Assembly: GCA_017394565.1 (NCBI GenBank)
Contig: JAFPXW010000313.1
Span: 1-17,203, forward strand
Direction: 5' to 3'
Length of the DNA: 17,203 nt
DNA from: Oscillospiraceae bacterium
GTDB lineage: Bacteria; Bacillota; Clostridia; Oscillospirales; Ruminococcaceae
In this document: positions 7,898 through 14,760 of the stretch, piece after piece
Layout: every line of letters begins with the position of its first letter
Numbering within the stretch: position 1 is the stretch's first letter
Notes under the pieces: model-generated
What the model was told of the DNA's origin: nothing
Databases searched by the model: none
What the model saw: only the letters and a program-made list of their open reading frames with translations
Made by a program: the position numbers and the translations under genes

Positions 7898-8980
7898 TTG
7901 GCAAATTCCCGCAGATCAAAAAGCCAGCTCTCACAGAAGGGAGCGCTTTTGCTGCTGATCATGATGTTCGGTGTCATCGCTGTGACAACACTGGTGATCG
8001 TACTGGTGTTCGGCGCACCGAAATCAGACTACCCGAAACGCGAGGCGCTCGCAACGAATGTCATGGAAACGCAGGCAACGACGGAAGCAACGACCGAGCC
8101 GCCGACTGAGCCGCCTCCACTCGTGTCCTATCCGACGCAGGCAGAGGGATTCCAGCAGCTTGATGCGGAACTGGATTCTGCGCACGCGATCCTGCTCGAC
8201 TGCGATGCCAATGAAGTCCTTGCACTCAAGGGCGACGGCGCTGAGCATATTTTCCCGGCGTCCATGACCAAACTCATGACGCTGATCGTTGCGATCGAGC
8301 ATATCGAGGATATGGACGCGACGTTCACGATCACGGATGAAATGCTCCAGCCGCTTTACGCCGATTCTGCGTCGATGGCAGGATTTCAGGGCGGCGAGAC
8401 TGTGACCATGCGCGACCTGCTCTATGGTGCGGCACTTCCGTCCGGCGCGGATGCAACGGTGGGACTGGCACTCGCAACGGCTGGTTCTGAGGAAGCATTC
8501 GTGCAGTGGATGAACGACAAGGTCGCTGAACTGGAACTGACCGATACCCATTTCGTTAATACCAGCGGTCTGCACGATGAGAACCACTACAGCAGTGTGA
8601 CCGATATTGCGCTCATTATGGAATATTGCATGATGAACGACACCTGCCGCGAGGTCGTTTCCGCGGAGAATTATACGACTTCTCAGACCGAGCAGCATCC
8701 GCAGGGCATTTTCCTCGAAAGCACGATGTTTAATAAAATGTACGGCAACGAAGTACAGGGCATCGCGATCCGTGGCGGCAAGACGGGATTTACGGATGAA
8801 GCAGGTCACTGTCTGGCAAGCTACGCAGAACTTCCGAATGGAAAGCGCTACATTGTGGTGACTTCTTTCGGTGGCACGAAGTGGCATCCTGTATTCGACG
8901 CATTCAAACTCTATGGTATCATTACCGGTACTTACCCGATGGAAACTCCGACAGAAGCGGAGGCGGCACCGGCAGCGTAA
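7898..8980 (+). CDS. Membrane-anchored D-Ala-D-Ala carboxypeptidase (peptidase S11)
   Basis: Low-molecular-weight penicillin-binding protein of the DacA/DacF type, which removes the terminal D-Ala of peptidoglycan stem peptides outside the membrane. 360 aa. The start is a TTG at 7898, 7 bases after GGAGGTG; no better start exists. Seen: a basic N-terminus, one membrane helix (about 15-39) used as a signal anchor, a Thr/Glu/Pro linker (TTEATTEPPTEPPP, 61-74), and the serine-peptidase domain with S122-M-T-K125, then S182-G-A184 where S-x-N is usual, and K295-T-G297. The family block LLYGAALPSG is clear. It lacks the long C-terminal amphipathic domain of classical DacA and ends with an Ala/Glu-rich tail. 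It is followed 69 bases later by a VanY-like gene with the same tether design. The Asn-to-Ala change in motif 2 may alter activity. Confidence 0.9.
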   Translation: MANSRRSKSQLSQKGALLLLIMMFGVIAVTTLVIVLVFGAPKSDYPKREALATNVMETQATTEATTEPPTEPPPLVSYPTQAEGFQQLDAELDSAHAILLDCDANEVLALKGDGAEHIFPASMTKLMTLIVAIEHIEDMDATFTITDEMLQPLYADSASMAGFQGGETVTMRDLLYGAALPSGADATVGLALATAGSEEAFVQWMNDKVAELELTDTHFVNTSGLHDENHYSSVTDIALIMEYCMMNDTCREVVSAENYTTSQTEQHPQGIFLESTMFNKMYGNEVQGIAIRGGKTGFTDEAGHCLASYAELPNGKRYIVVTSFGGTKWHPVFDAFKLYGIITGTYPMETPTEAEAAPAA

Positions 8981-9049
8981 CCATTCCACAGCGTAAGGAT
9001 CGAAGGCAGTATCGATCCGGTTCTAACAGAGATATGGAGAACGAACAAA

Positions 9050-10072
9050 ATGGCAGAAAATCAGAAAAATCAAAAGAAACGTGTGCATCGTTCCGTTTCC
9101 GCGGCGGGGGTAACCTTGATTATGGCAATGATCGTGGGTGGCTGGTGGCTCGGTGACACCGTTATCCGAAAAGTCAAATCCAACGAAAAGGATCCCGACT
9201 CGAAGCAGGGGCTCGTGATCGAGGGCACGTTTGCGGATAATGCAGAACCGACAGATCCGCCGACCGAACCGCCTGCCAAGGCGACAGATCCCGTGGATGA
9301 GCCGCAGATCGCAGGTTTCCCGAAGCAGCCGACGATCTATGTCCCGAACAATTGCGTGACGGTCGAGCAGGATCAGAAGGCCCTCCACAGCGGCAAGCTC
9401 CTGCGGCTTGACAGCGATCACAGCTATACCGGCGATGATGGCGAGCTTACGACATTTGCAGACCGCAACGGCAGTTATAAAGTCCGCTTCGGCGAGCTGG
9501 AGATCCAGCCGGAGGTCGTGGACGCCATGAACAAGCTGGCGCTTGCTTACGAGGCAGTGAACGAGACCTGTGACCTGATGGTCTACAGTACCACGTCCGC
9601 GTGCGCCGCAGACGGCAGCCTGTATCCGGATCCGCTGCCGGACAGAGAGCCTGGCTTTGCGCTGGATCTGGGCATTTATAACGAGGATGAGACCATCTCG
9701 CGCATCACCTCCATGAACCAGTGGCTCGTGAATAATGCCCATAATTACGGCTTTGTTTTCAGCTTCACGGAGGAGGACGAGGAGATCACGGGCATCCCGG
9801 AAAAGCCCTTCCATCTGCGCTATATCGGCAAGGTCCATGCCTGCATCATGCATGAGCAGAACCTGACGCTTGCCGGCTATCTGGAAGCTGTCAAGATGCA
9901 TACGCCGGACGTTCCGTATACCTACAACGACGGCAATACGGTCTGGTCGGTGTACTATGTCCCGGCGCAGAACGGCATCACCTATGTTCCGGTTCCGCGC
10001 AACGGCAAGTACGAGATCTCCGGGAACAATACCGACGGCTACATTGTGCTGGCGGAAGGTGAGATCGGCTGA
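9050..10072 (+). CDS. VanY/LdcB-like M15B wall protein, apparently catalytically degenerate
   Basis: Resembles the VanY/LdcB family of zinc D,D- or L,D-carboxypeptidases that trim peptidoglycan peptides. 340 aa from the ATG at 9050 with GGAGA 9 bases upstream. Seen: a basic N-terminus, a membrane helix (about 17-36), a linker with DPPTEPP (69-75), and a C-terminal domain. The family motif SxHxxGxAxD reads PDREPGFALD (197-206), keeping G202, A204 and D206, but the zinc-ligand His is R199. The motif ExxH, normally E-P-W-H-x-R-Y-x-G, reads KPFHLRYIG (252-260), keeping H255 but with K252 at the catalytic Glu. It is therefore probably inactive as a peptidase and may bind peptide or cell wall. About 60 further residues after the domain end are of unknown role. 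Probably cotranscribed with the carboxypeptidase upstream. Confidence 0.78.
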   Translation: MAENQKNQKKRVHRSVSAAGVTLIMAMIVGGWWLGDTVIRKVKSNEKDPDSKQGLVIEGTFADNAEPTDPPTEPPAKATDPVDEPQIAGFPKQPTIYVPNNCVTVEQDQKALHSGKLLRLDSDHSYTGDDGELTTFADRNGSYKVRFGELEIQPEVVDAMNKLALAYEAVNETCDLMVYSTTSACAADGSLYPDPLPDREPGFALDLGIYNEDETISRITSMNQWLVNNAHNYGFVFSFTEEDEEITGIPEKPFHLRYIGKVHACIMHEQNLTLAGYLEAVKMHTPDVPYTYNDGNTVWSVYYVPAQNGITYVPVPRNGKYEISGNNTDGYIVLAEGEIG

Positions 10073-10096
10073 GCTTCCATTGTCGAATCAAAAGAA

Positions 10097-10130
10097 AACC
10101 GCTGTTTTCCTGAGAAAACAGCGGTTGTTT
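10097..10130. terminator. Bidirectional terminator between convergent transcripts
   Basis: The arms 10097-10109 and 10114-10126 form a perfect 13-bp stem around a 4-nt loop. GTTTTGTTTG follows on the plus strand and TTTTCTTTT on the minus strand, so it can end both the wall-protein transcript and the AIM24 transcript. Confidence 0.92.
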
Positions 10131-10142
10131 TGTTTGCTGCGA

Positions 10143-10820
10143 TCAGCCCTTGGAAGGAATGTATCTTGCAATGGATGCTGCCATGTTGGAAATGGGAAGT
10201 GTCTGGAGCCAGATCCTGCCGGGGCCGGTGACCTTCGTGTGGAACAGACCTTCGCCGCCGAGCAGGGCATTGCCGACGCCCTTGACGGTTTCGATGTCCA
10301 TCGAGCAGGTCGCTTCCATGGCGGCGAGATTGCCGGTGTCCACGAGAAGCGTTTCGCCGGGCGCGAGATCATAGGTGATCGCACTGCCGTCGATCTCCAG
10401 CAGGAGCAGACCGGAGCCGGAGAACTTCTGCATGATGAAGCCCTCGCCGCCGAAGAACCCTGCACCGACCTTCTTCTGGAAGAACATCTCATAGGAAACG
10501 GTCGACGCGGATGCGAGGAATGCGGACTTCTGTGCCACGATGCTCTGACCGGGCTGAAGCTCGATCGCCAGAACATCACCGGGAACGGTGGACGCGAATG
10601 CGATCATACCGTTGCCGCCCTGTGCAGTGTAGGTGTTCTGGAACATGGATTCGCCGCTGATGGCACGGCTGAACATCTTGCCGAGTCCGCCGCCTTTGGT
10701 TTCCATCCTCATGTTCGGTGTCATCCATGTCATAGCTCCGCTCTGACAGAGAACACTTTCACCGGCGTTCAGGTTGAGGATCGCAACCGGATACGGTGCT
10801 CCTTTGATTTCGTACTGCAT
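10143..10820 (-). CDS. AIM24/TIGR00266 family protein
   Basis: Conserved protein of the AIM24 family (formerly DUF124, TIGR00266), a beta-rich TRAP-like fold; no enzymatic role is established. 225 aa from the ATG at 10820 with AGGAGG 9 bases upstream, the usual length. Seen: the opening MQYEIKGAPYPVAILNLNAGE, QSGAMTWM near 26-33, the glycine-rich SRAISGESMFQNTYTAQGG (51-69), the paired repeats GGEGFIMQKFSGSGLLLLEI and GGEGLFHTKVTGPGRIWLQT, and LAPGETLLVDTGNLAAM. The two GGEG repeats reflect internal duplication typical of the family. No signal peptide or membrane segment. It lies downstream of the beta-CASP gene on the same strand with an 83-base gap; cotranscription is possible but unproven. 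Confidence 0.93.
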   Translation of the reverse strand: MQYEIKGAPYPVAILNLNAGESVLCQSGAMTWMTPNMRMETKGGGLGKMFSRAISGESMFQNTYTAQGGNGMIAFASTVPGDVLAIELQPGQSIVAQKSAFLASASTVSYEMFFQKKVGAGFFGGEGFIMQKFSGSGLLLLEIDGSAITYDLAPGETLLVDTGNLAAMEATCSMDIETVKGVGNALLGGEGLFHTKVTGPGRIWLQTLPISNMAASIARYIPSKG

Positions 10821-10903
10821 TGTTTACTACCTCCTAAAATTGGCTTATTGCCAGAAATATATGCAACTGCGATGCGCAGTGCTTGCCGTGATGATATGGG
10901 GAA

Positions 10904-12499
10904 TTATTTCTCGAATTTATTGCAGAGTTCCGTGATCTGGTCGGTGAGTTTCGCCAGATCTTTATTGGTGCGTCCCTCGCTGGAACGGATCAGACTTGTC
11001 AGGCGGTCAAGCGCTGCCAGCAGACGCTGGAATACTGTATTCGCCTTGGTACTGCCGGATTTCCTGGCAATGGGCTTGGGAACGGCTTCGAGCGTGATCT
11101 CATCCGTGATGGGATCAAATACCGTGCCGCTGTACGGCGCATATGCCCGCAGACCGAGGTCATTGATGAGGTGTGCCGTGAAATGGTCAGCAGTATCGCT
11201 CTCGCCGTGGTTGACGAAAACGCGCTTGACACCCTTGATATGCGAGATCCATTCCGTCAGACCGTCCACGTCCGCGTGACCGGAAATGCCGGGCAGCTGC
11301 TTGATCTGCGCCGCGACCTGAACCGGTTCGCCGAACAGCTTGACGTTCGTCGCGCCCTCGACGAGGGAACGGCCCAGCGTGCCGAATGCCTGATAGCCGA
11401 CGAACAGGATGGTGTTCTGCGGCTGCCAGAGATTGTGCTTGAGGTGGTGCTTGATTCTGCCGGCTTCGCACATACCGGATGCGGAAATGATGACCTTGCA
11501 TCGTTTATCGAAATTGATAGAGCGCGATTCCTCCGGCGTGGTGATGAGCTGCAGATCGTCGAACGTGATCGGGTTGATGCCGGCCTGCACATAGGACAGC
11601 GCCTCCTCATCGTAGCAGCTGTTCTGATTGCGCATGAAAACGTTGGTCGCTTCGATCGCGAGCGGGGAGTCCATGTAGACCGGAAAACCGTCGTGGTCAT
11701 GAATGAGACTTTTCTCCTTGATCTGCCGCAGAAAATACAGAAGTTCCTGCGTTCTGCCAACAGCGAACGACGGGATGATGACCGAGCCGCCGCGGTCGAA
11801 TGTCGTTTGCAGCACCTGCGCAAATGCCGTGACATAGTCCTTCGGACGGTCATGCTTGCGGTCGCCGTAGGTGGATTCCATCACGACATAATCTGCTTCG
11901 TCAATGAACTGCGGATCGCGGATGAGGGGCTGGTTGATATTGCCGATGTCGCCGGAAAAGACGAGCTTCCGGGTTTCCTGTCCTTCCGTTGCCCAGATCT
12001 CGATGCTTGCGGAGCCCAGCAGATGACCGGCGTCGATGAACCGGATCTTCACGCCTTCGCAAAGTTCAAAGATCTCATCGTATTTGTGCCGGCGCAGCAG
12101 CTCGATCGCACCGATGGCATCCGCCATCGTGTACAGCGGCACATACGGTTCCTCGCCCTTTCGCAAAGCCTTGCGCGAGCGCCATTCTGCTTCAAATTCC
12201 TGAATGTGCGCACTGTCGCGCAGCATGATGTTGCAAAGGGAAGCCGTGCCCTCCGTGGTGTGGATCTCGCCGCCGAATCCGCCTGCGTACAGCAGCGGCA
12301 GCAAGCCGGAATGGTCAATGTGCGCGTGCGTTAGCAGCACATAGTCGATCATGCCCGGTGCAACAGGGATTCTGGCGTTTTCGTACACGTCGCGCCCCTG
12401 TTCCATGCCGAAATCGACCAGAATGTGCTTGCCGGCGATTTCGAGATAGGTGCAGCTACCGGTGACTTCGTGTGCTGCGCCGATAAACTGTATTTTCAT
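10904..12499 (-). CDS. Beta-CASP metallo-beta-lactamase, RNase-like
   Basis: Metallo-beta-lactamase-fold hydrolase with a beta-CASP domain, related to bacterial homologues of the RNA cleavage factor CPSF-73; most likely an RNA endo- or exonuclease. 531 aa from the ATG at 12499 with AAGGAGGG upstream; an in-frame extension to 12571 lacks an RBS. Zinc ligands seen: HAHIDH (58-63), H159 (GHLLGSA) and D184 (SGDIGN). The beta-CASP motifs follow: the insert from about 205 to 395 with SFAVGRTQELLYFL, IISASGMCEAGRIKHHLKH (337-355) and GYQAFGTLGR (368-377), then H408 (SGHADV) and H431 (FVNHGE). All catalytic residues are present. The last 60 residues are an extra Lys/Arg-rich helical tail of unknown role. 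It has its own promoter at 12588-12616. It is distinct from RNase J in lacking that family's long C-terminal domain. Confidence 0.92.
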   Translation of the reverse strand: MKIQFIGAAHEVTGSCTYLEIAGKHILVDFGMEQGRDVYENARIPVAPGMIDYVLLTHAHIDHSGLLPLLYAGGFGGEIHTTEGTASLCNIMLRDSAHIQEFEAEWRSRKALRKGEEPYVPLYTMADAIGAIELLRRHKYDEIFELCEGVKIRFIDAGHLLGSASIEIWATEGQETRKLVFSGDIGNINQPLIRDPQFIDEADYVVMESTYGDRKHDRPKDYVTAFAQVLQTTFDRGGSVIIPSFAVGRTQELLYFLRQIKEKSLIHDHDGFPVYMDSPLAIEATNVFMRNQNSCYDEEALSYVQAGINPITFDDLQLITTPEESRSINFDKRCKVIISASGMCEAGRIKHHLKHNLWQPQNTILFVGYQAFGTLGRSLVEGATNVKLFGEPVQVAAQIKQLPGISGHADVDGLTEWISHIKGVKRVFVNHGESDTADHFTAHLINDLGLRAYAPYSGTVFDPITDEITLEAVPKPIARKSGSTKANTVFQRLLAALDRLTSLIRSSEGRTNKDLAKLTDQITELCNKFEK

Positions 12500-12587
12500 A
12501 AGCAGAACCCTCCTTGCTGTAGAGAAAGCCTGAATATATACGATTTGGAAAATGCTGGTGCCGGATCTCAACGGATCCTTTTACTAT

Positions 12588-12616
12588 ATTATAACACTTT
12601 TCTATTCAGAATGCAA
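12588..12616 (-). promoter_or_regulatory. Promoter for the beta-CASP gene
   Basis: On the minus strand TTGCAT (12616-12611) and a perfect TATAAT (12593-12588) are separated by 17 bases. The -35 matches the consensus only in its first half. The 5' leader is about 80 bases. Confidence 0.72.
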
Positions 12617-12687
12617 TAGCAATTTATCAAAAATAACGAAATTGAGAGAAAATGTGTCCGAACAGGCTGCTTTCTGCGGATTTTGTC

Positions 12688-12716
12688 TTTACAATTTGTG
12701 ATTTTCGTGTTATAAT
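12688..12716 (+). promoter_or_regulatory. Promoter for the zinc-ribbon/DUF2752 pair
   Basis: TTTACA at 12688-12693 and TATAAT at 12711-12716 are separated by 17 bases. It is divergent from the promoter at 12588-12616; together the two account for the gene-free stretch 12500-12799, in which I see nothing else. Confidence 0.85.
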
Positions 12717-12799
12717 AAGGATATTGTTTCTGTGTAGTAACGCAGAGAATAATAGTATATGGTAATTCTTTATGGAATGGTGAATAAGGAGGAAACACT

Positions 12800-13597
12800 A
12801 TGATCTGTAAAATCTGTAACGCTCAGATCGACGACAACGCATCGGTTTGCCCGTTTTGCGGCACGATGACAACGGTTGACGTTGATCCGAATCAGGCTGC
12901 ACCGACGGAGATGCCCGATGCATCTGCATCGTCTTTCCCTGATCCTGCATCCCCTGCATTCAATGCACCGCAGGACGCACCGGCTTTCGGAAATGATGCC
13001 GCTGCGCCTGTCGCTCCGGCGGAGGATGTTCCGGCAGAGCCTGCTGCACCGGAAATCCCGGATGTACCGCTGTCCGATCCTGCACCGGCTTACACCGATC
13101 CGATGGCACAGCCGTCCCAGCCGCAGCCGTCTGCGGATCCGTACATGAACGGCGCTGGCGAGATCCCGAACGGTCAGCCGGTTCAGCCGAACTACGGCAA
13201 TCCGAACAATTATAATAACCCGAATCCCAATAACTTCAATCAGGCTGCAACACCGCCTCCGATGGGCGGCGGCTATGGCAATATTCCTGATCCGACGTCT
13301 GATCTGGAGAAGCAGGCAGGCACCGTGCAGACACTCGGTATCGTTGCACTGATCGTAGCGATCGTGGTTGGTTTCTGCTGCTGCGCACTGGCAGGTCCGG
13401 GCGTTGGTATCGCAGGCCTGATCAAGTACAACAAGATCAAGGACAGCCTGTATCTGATCTCTCCGGAGGGACAGAAGAAGGCGAACACCGGTAAGATCCT
13501 GAGCATTATCGCGATCGTTCTGGGCGCTCTGGGCATCGTGGTCAACATCATCCTCATGGCGACCGGTGCGCTTGAGGGTATCACTGACGAACTGTAA
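12800..13597 (+). CDS. Zinc-ribbon protein with Pro/Ala/Asn-rich linker and two membrane helices
   Basis: 265 aa from the ATG at 12800 with AGGAGG upstream. Seen: an N-terminal zinc ribbon with C3, C6, C17 and C20 (CKIC ... CPFC), presumably cytoplasmic; a long low-complexity linker (about 28-168), rich in Pro, Ala and Asp and then in Asn, Pro and Tyr; and two hydrophobic segments at about 176-208 and 232-256 separated by a polar loop (KYNKIKDSLYL...). The first helix contains a C193-C194-C195 run and Gly-rich GPGVGIAGLIKY, resembling the DUF4190 or CD225/dispanin group of small membrane proteins; the assignment to either is tentative. The stop overlaps the start of the DUF2752 gene by one base, so the two are cotranslated. 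No enzymatic role is suggested. Confidence 0.88.
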   Translation: MICKICNAQIDDNASVCPFCGTMTTVDVDPNQAAPTEMPDASASSFPDPASPAFNAPQDAPAFGNDAAAPVAPAEDVPAEPAAPEIPDVPLSDPAPAYTDPMAQPSQPQPSADPYMNGAGEIPNGQPVQPNYGNPNNYNNPNPNNFNQAATPPPMGGGYGNIPDPTSDLEKQAGTVQTLGIVALIVAIVVGFCCCALAGPGVGIAGLIKYNKIKDSLYLISPEGQKKANTGKILSIIAIVLGALGIVVNIILMATGALEGITDEL

Positions 13598-14004
13598 TGC
13601 CTGACAAAAAGCGAATGTTATTACTCATACCGCCGGTGTTGCTGCTGGCGGTATGCATCTTTCATGAAGCGCTTGCGCCAGCCGCAAAGACGGTCGGCGA
13701 CCTCTACACCTGTCCGCTGCGTGCGGTGACGGGCATCCATTGCCCCGGCTGCGGCGGCACGAGGAGTATGCTGGAGCTGCTGCACGGGCATCTCGGCAAA
13801 GCGATCCATGACAACCCAGCCGCGCCGGTCATTGTACTGGTGGCGATTTTGTGGTACATCGAAAAGGTATTTGCGGCGTTCGGAAAGCGCGTCCGCCTGT
13901 TTCCGCGCAGTATGTGGTTCTGGGGCATTGCCGTCGGGATCCATCTGGTGTGGGCGGTGACGAGACTGTTCGTGCCCGAACTGCTGCCGCTGCCGCTTTC
14001 GTGA
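13597..14004 (+). CDS. DUF2752 membrane protein
   Basis: 135 aa; the ATG shares one base with the upstream TAA (TAATG), indicating translational coupling. The family signature CPGCGGTR lies at 49-56, with another cysteine at 39. Membrane segments are at about 7-28, 76-95 and 107-126, and the signature sits at a membrane boundary just before a predicted short helix (SMLELLHGHLGKAI). The function of DUF2752 is unknown; members are small membrane proteins often found next to zinc-ribbon or CD225-like membrane proteins, as here. The C-terminus is short and Leu/Pro-rich. A terminator follows at 14018-14049. Confidence 0.92.
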   Translation: MPDKKRMLLLIPPVLLLAVCIFHEALAPAAKTVGDLYTCPLRAVTGIHCPGCGGTRSMLELLHGHLGKAIHDNPAAPVIVLVAILWYIEKVFAAFGKRVRLFPRSMWFWGIAVGIHLVWAVTRLFVPELLPLPLS

Positions 14005-14017
14005 TTTATCCGATCCG

Positions 14018-14055
14018 GAATCCCCGAACCTTCACGGTGTCGGGGATTCTTTGTT
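14018..14055 (+). terminator. Terminator of the zinc-ribbon/DUF2752 operon
   Basis: The arms 14018-14027 and 14040-14049 pair over 10 bases, with a further 3-bp pairing inside the loop, followed by a T-rich tail (TTTGTT). The tail overlaps the -35 hexamer of the next promoter. Confidence 0.85.
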
Positions 14056-14082
14056 GACATTCTGCGGAAAATGTGGTACAAT
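14054..14082 (+). promoter_or_regulatory. Sigma-A promoter for the small membrane protein and downstream genes
   Basis: A perfect TTGACA at 14054-14059 and TACAAT at 14077-14082 are separated by 17 bases. The first two T's belong to the T tail of the preceding terminator. Leader of about 25 bases. Confidence 0.88.
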
Positions 14083-14114
14083 AAGTAGAATCATAGCAAA
14101 GGGAGGGAACAGCG

Positions 14115-14429
14115 ATGCAGGAAACGCTGCCGGTGATCGCGGTCTGTTTTGAAGGCGCAGGGTTTGCGGTGTTTGCGGTGAGTCTTGGGTTCTGGCTGGT
14201 GAGTTTCCGGCGTGCAAAGAAAGCCGGTATCCTCGATTACAGTATGTTTGCGCTGCATCCGCTGTTTCTGATGACGGCGGTACTGGCTGGCGTTTTGCTG
14301 GTTGCTGCGGTGCGGTATTTGCGGCATGAGGAACTCATCGGCTTCCGCATGACCATCGGTGCAGCCGTGATGCTGCTCTCGCTTCTTGTGTGGAACACCG
14401 GATTTGTGACGAAACAGGGCTTTTCATGA
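14115..14429 (+). CDS. Small three-helix membrane protein, unknown function
   Basis: 104 aa from the ATG at 14115, with GGGAGGG at 14100-14106. Not a family I recognise. Three hydrophobic segments are visible at about 5-29, 46-66 and 76-97, with basic residues (FRRAKKAG, 31-38) between the first two, suggesting an inside-facing loop. There are no catalytic motifs. It is the first gene after the promoter at 14054-14082. Its stop overlaps the ATG of the next short ORF (ATGA), suggesting translational coupling. Start and RBS are convincing; the function is unknown. Confidence 0.8.
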   Translation: MQETLPVIAVCFEGAGFAVFAVSLGFWLVSFRRAKKAGILDYSMFALHPLFLMTAVLAGVLLVAAVRYLRHEELIGFRMTIGAAVMLLSLLVWNTGFVTKQGFS

Positions 14430-14590
14430 CCGGGAGCCGGTGCAATCCGCTGGCATCCCGACGGGAGAACGGCTTGTTGGTATTTGTCCCCGCGCGGCAG
14501 GATCTTCGCGTGTCAAAACCGATCGTTTACGAGAATACACCGGAGAATCGGGAGAAATTTGCATCGCTGATGCAGGAGAAGACAGAATGA
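14426..14590 (+). CDS. 54-aa ORF coupled to the membrane protein
   Basis: Begins at the ATG of an ATGA overlap with the upstream stop and ends just before the palindrome cluster. The product is soluble and charged, with a hydrophobic strand (GLLVFVPA) followed by a helix-prone end (ENREKFASLMQEK). No separate RBS is visible, so translation would depend on coupling. I recognise no family. It could be a genuine small partner protein or a remnant of a longer gene. An in-frame ATG at 14390 would overlap the membrane gene by 40 bases and is less likely. Confidence 0.5.
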   Translation: MTGSRCNPLASRRENGLLVFVPARQDLRVSKPIVYENTPENREKFASLMQEKTE

Positions 14591-14597
14591 ATCCCTA

Positions 14598-14743
14598 TAT
14601 ACTGCCCTCTATTGCAAAGCACAACACGTTGTGCTTTGGCAGAGGGCGTATAAACGTAGCGCTTAGCGGCACACAGTGCCGCCCCGCCGTCAAAGACGGC
14701 GGATTGCAAATCGTTATTACGATTTGCAATAGCGCGTAGTATA
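14598..14743. repeat. 146-bp nested palindrome cluster, MITE- or REP-like
   Basis: Four strong hairpins fill this gap. Hairpin 1: arms 14598-14610 and 14641-14652 (TATAC, a bulge, GCCCTCT) enclose a perfect 11-bp inverted repeat at 14615-14625/14628-14638. Hairpin 2: 14666-14672 with 14676-14682 (GCGGCAC). Hairpin 3: 14684-14691 with 14695-14702 (CCGCCGTC, AAA loop). Hairpin 4: 14703-14714 with 14719-14730, a perfect 12-bp stem. GCGCT at 14659-14663 can pair with AGCGC at 14731-14735 and so enclose hairpins 2 to 4. The ends match as TATACT (14598-14603) and AGTATA (14738-14743), a possible terminal inverted repeat. None has a T tract like a normal terminator. No other copy exists in this window. 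Confidence 0.7.
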
Positions 14744-14760
14744 AAAAAGGAAAGATAACT

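Noticed and set aside
9050..10072. Frameshift or pseudogene as the reason for the missing VanY residues
   Set aside because: The frame is continuous over 340 codons with flanking motif residues in register, so substitution rather than frameshift explains the loss.
10866..10880. Perfect ACTGCG/CGCAGT hairpin between the beta-CASP and AIM24 genes
   Set aside because: Only 6 bp with no T tract, so it is not a convincing terminator; left unannotated.
9870..11279. 469-codon plus-strand frame spanning the end of the VanY-like gene, the terminator and AIM24
   Set aside because: It crosses a strong bidirectional terminator and two well-supported genes; the translated product is low-complexity shadow sequence.
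11171..12334. 387-codon plus-strand frame opposite the beta-CASP gene
   Set aside because: Antisense shadow; the minus-strand protein has all family motifs.
14598..14743. Possible CRISPR array
   Set aside because: The repeats are inverted and of different sequence, not direct repeats with regular spacers, and no cas genes are present.
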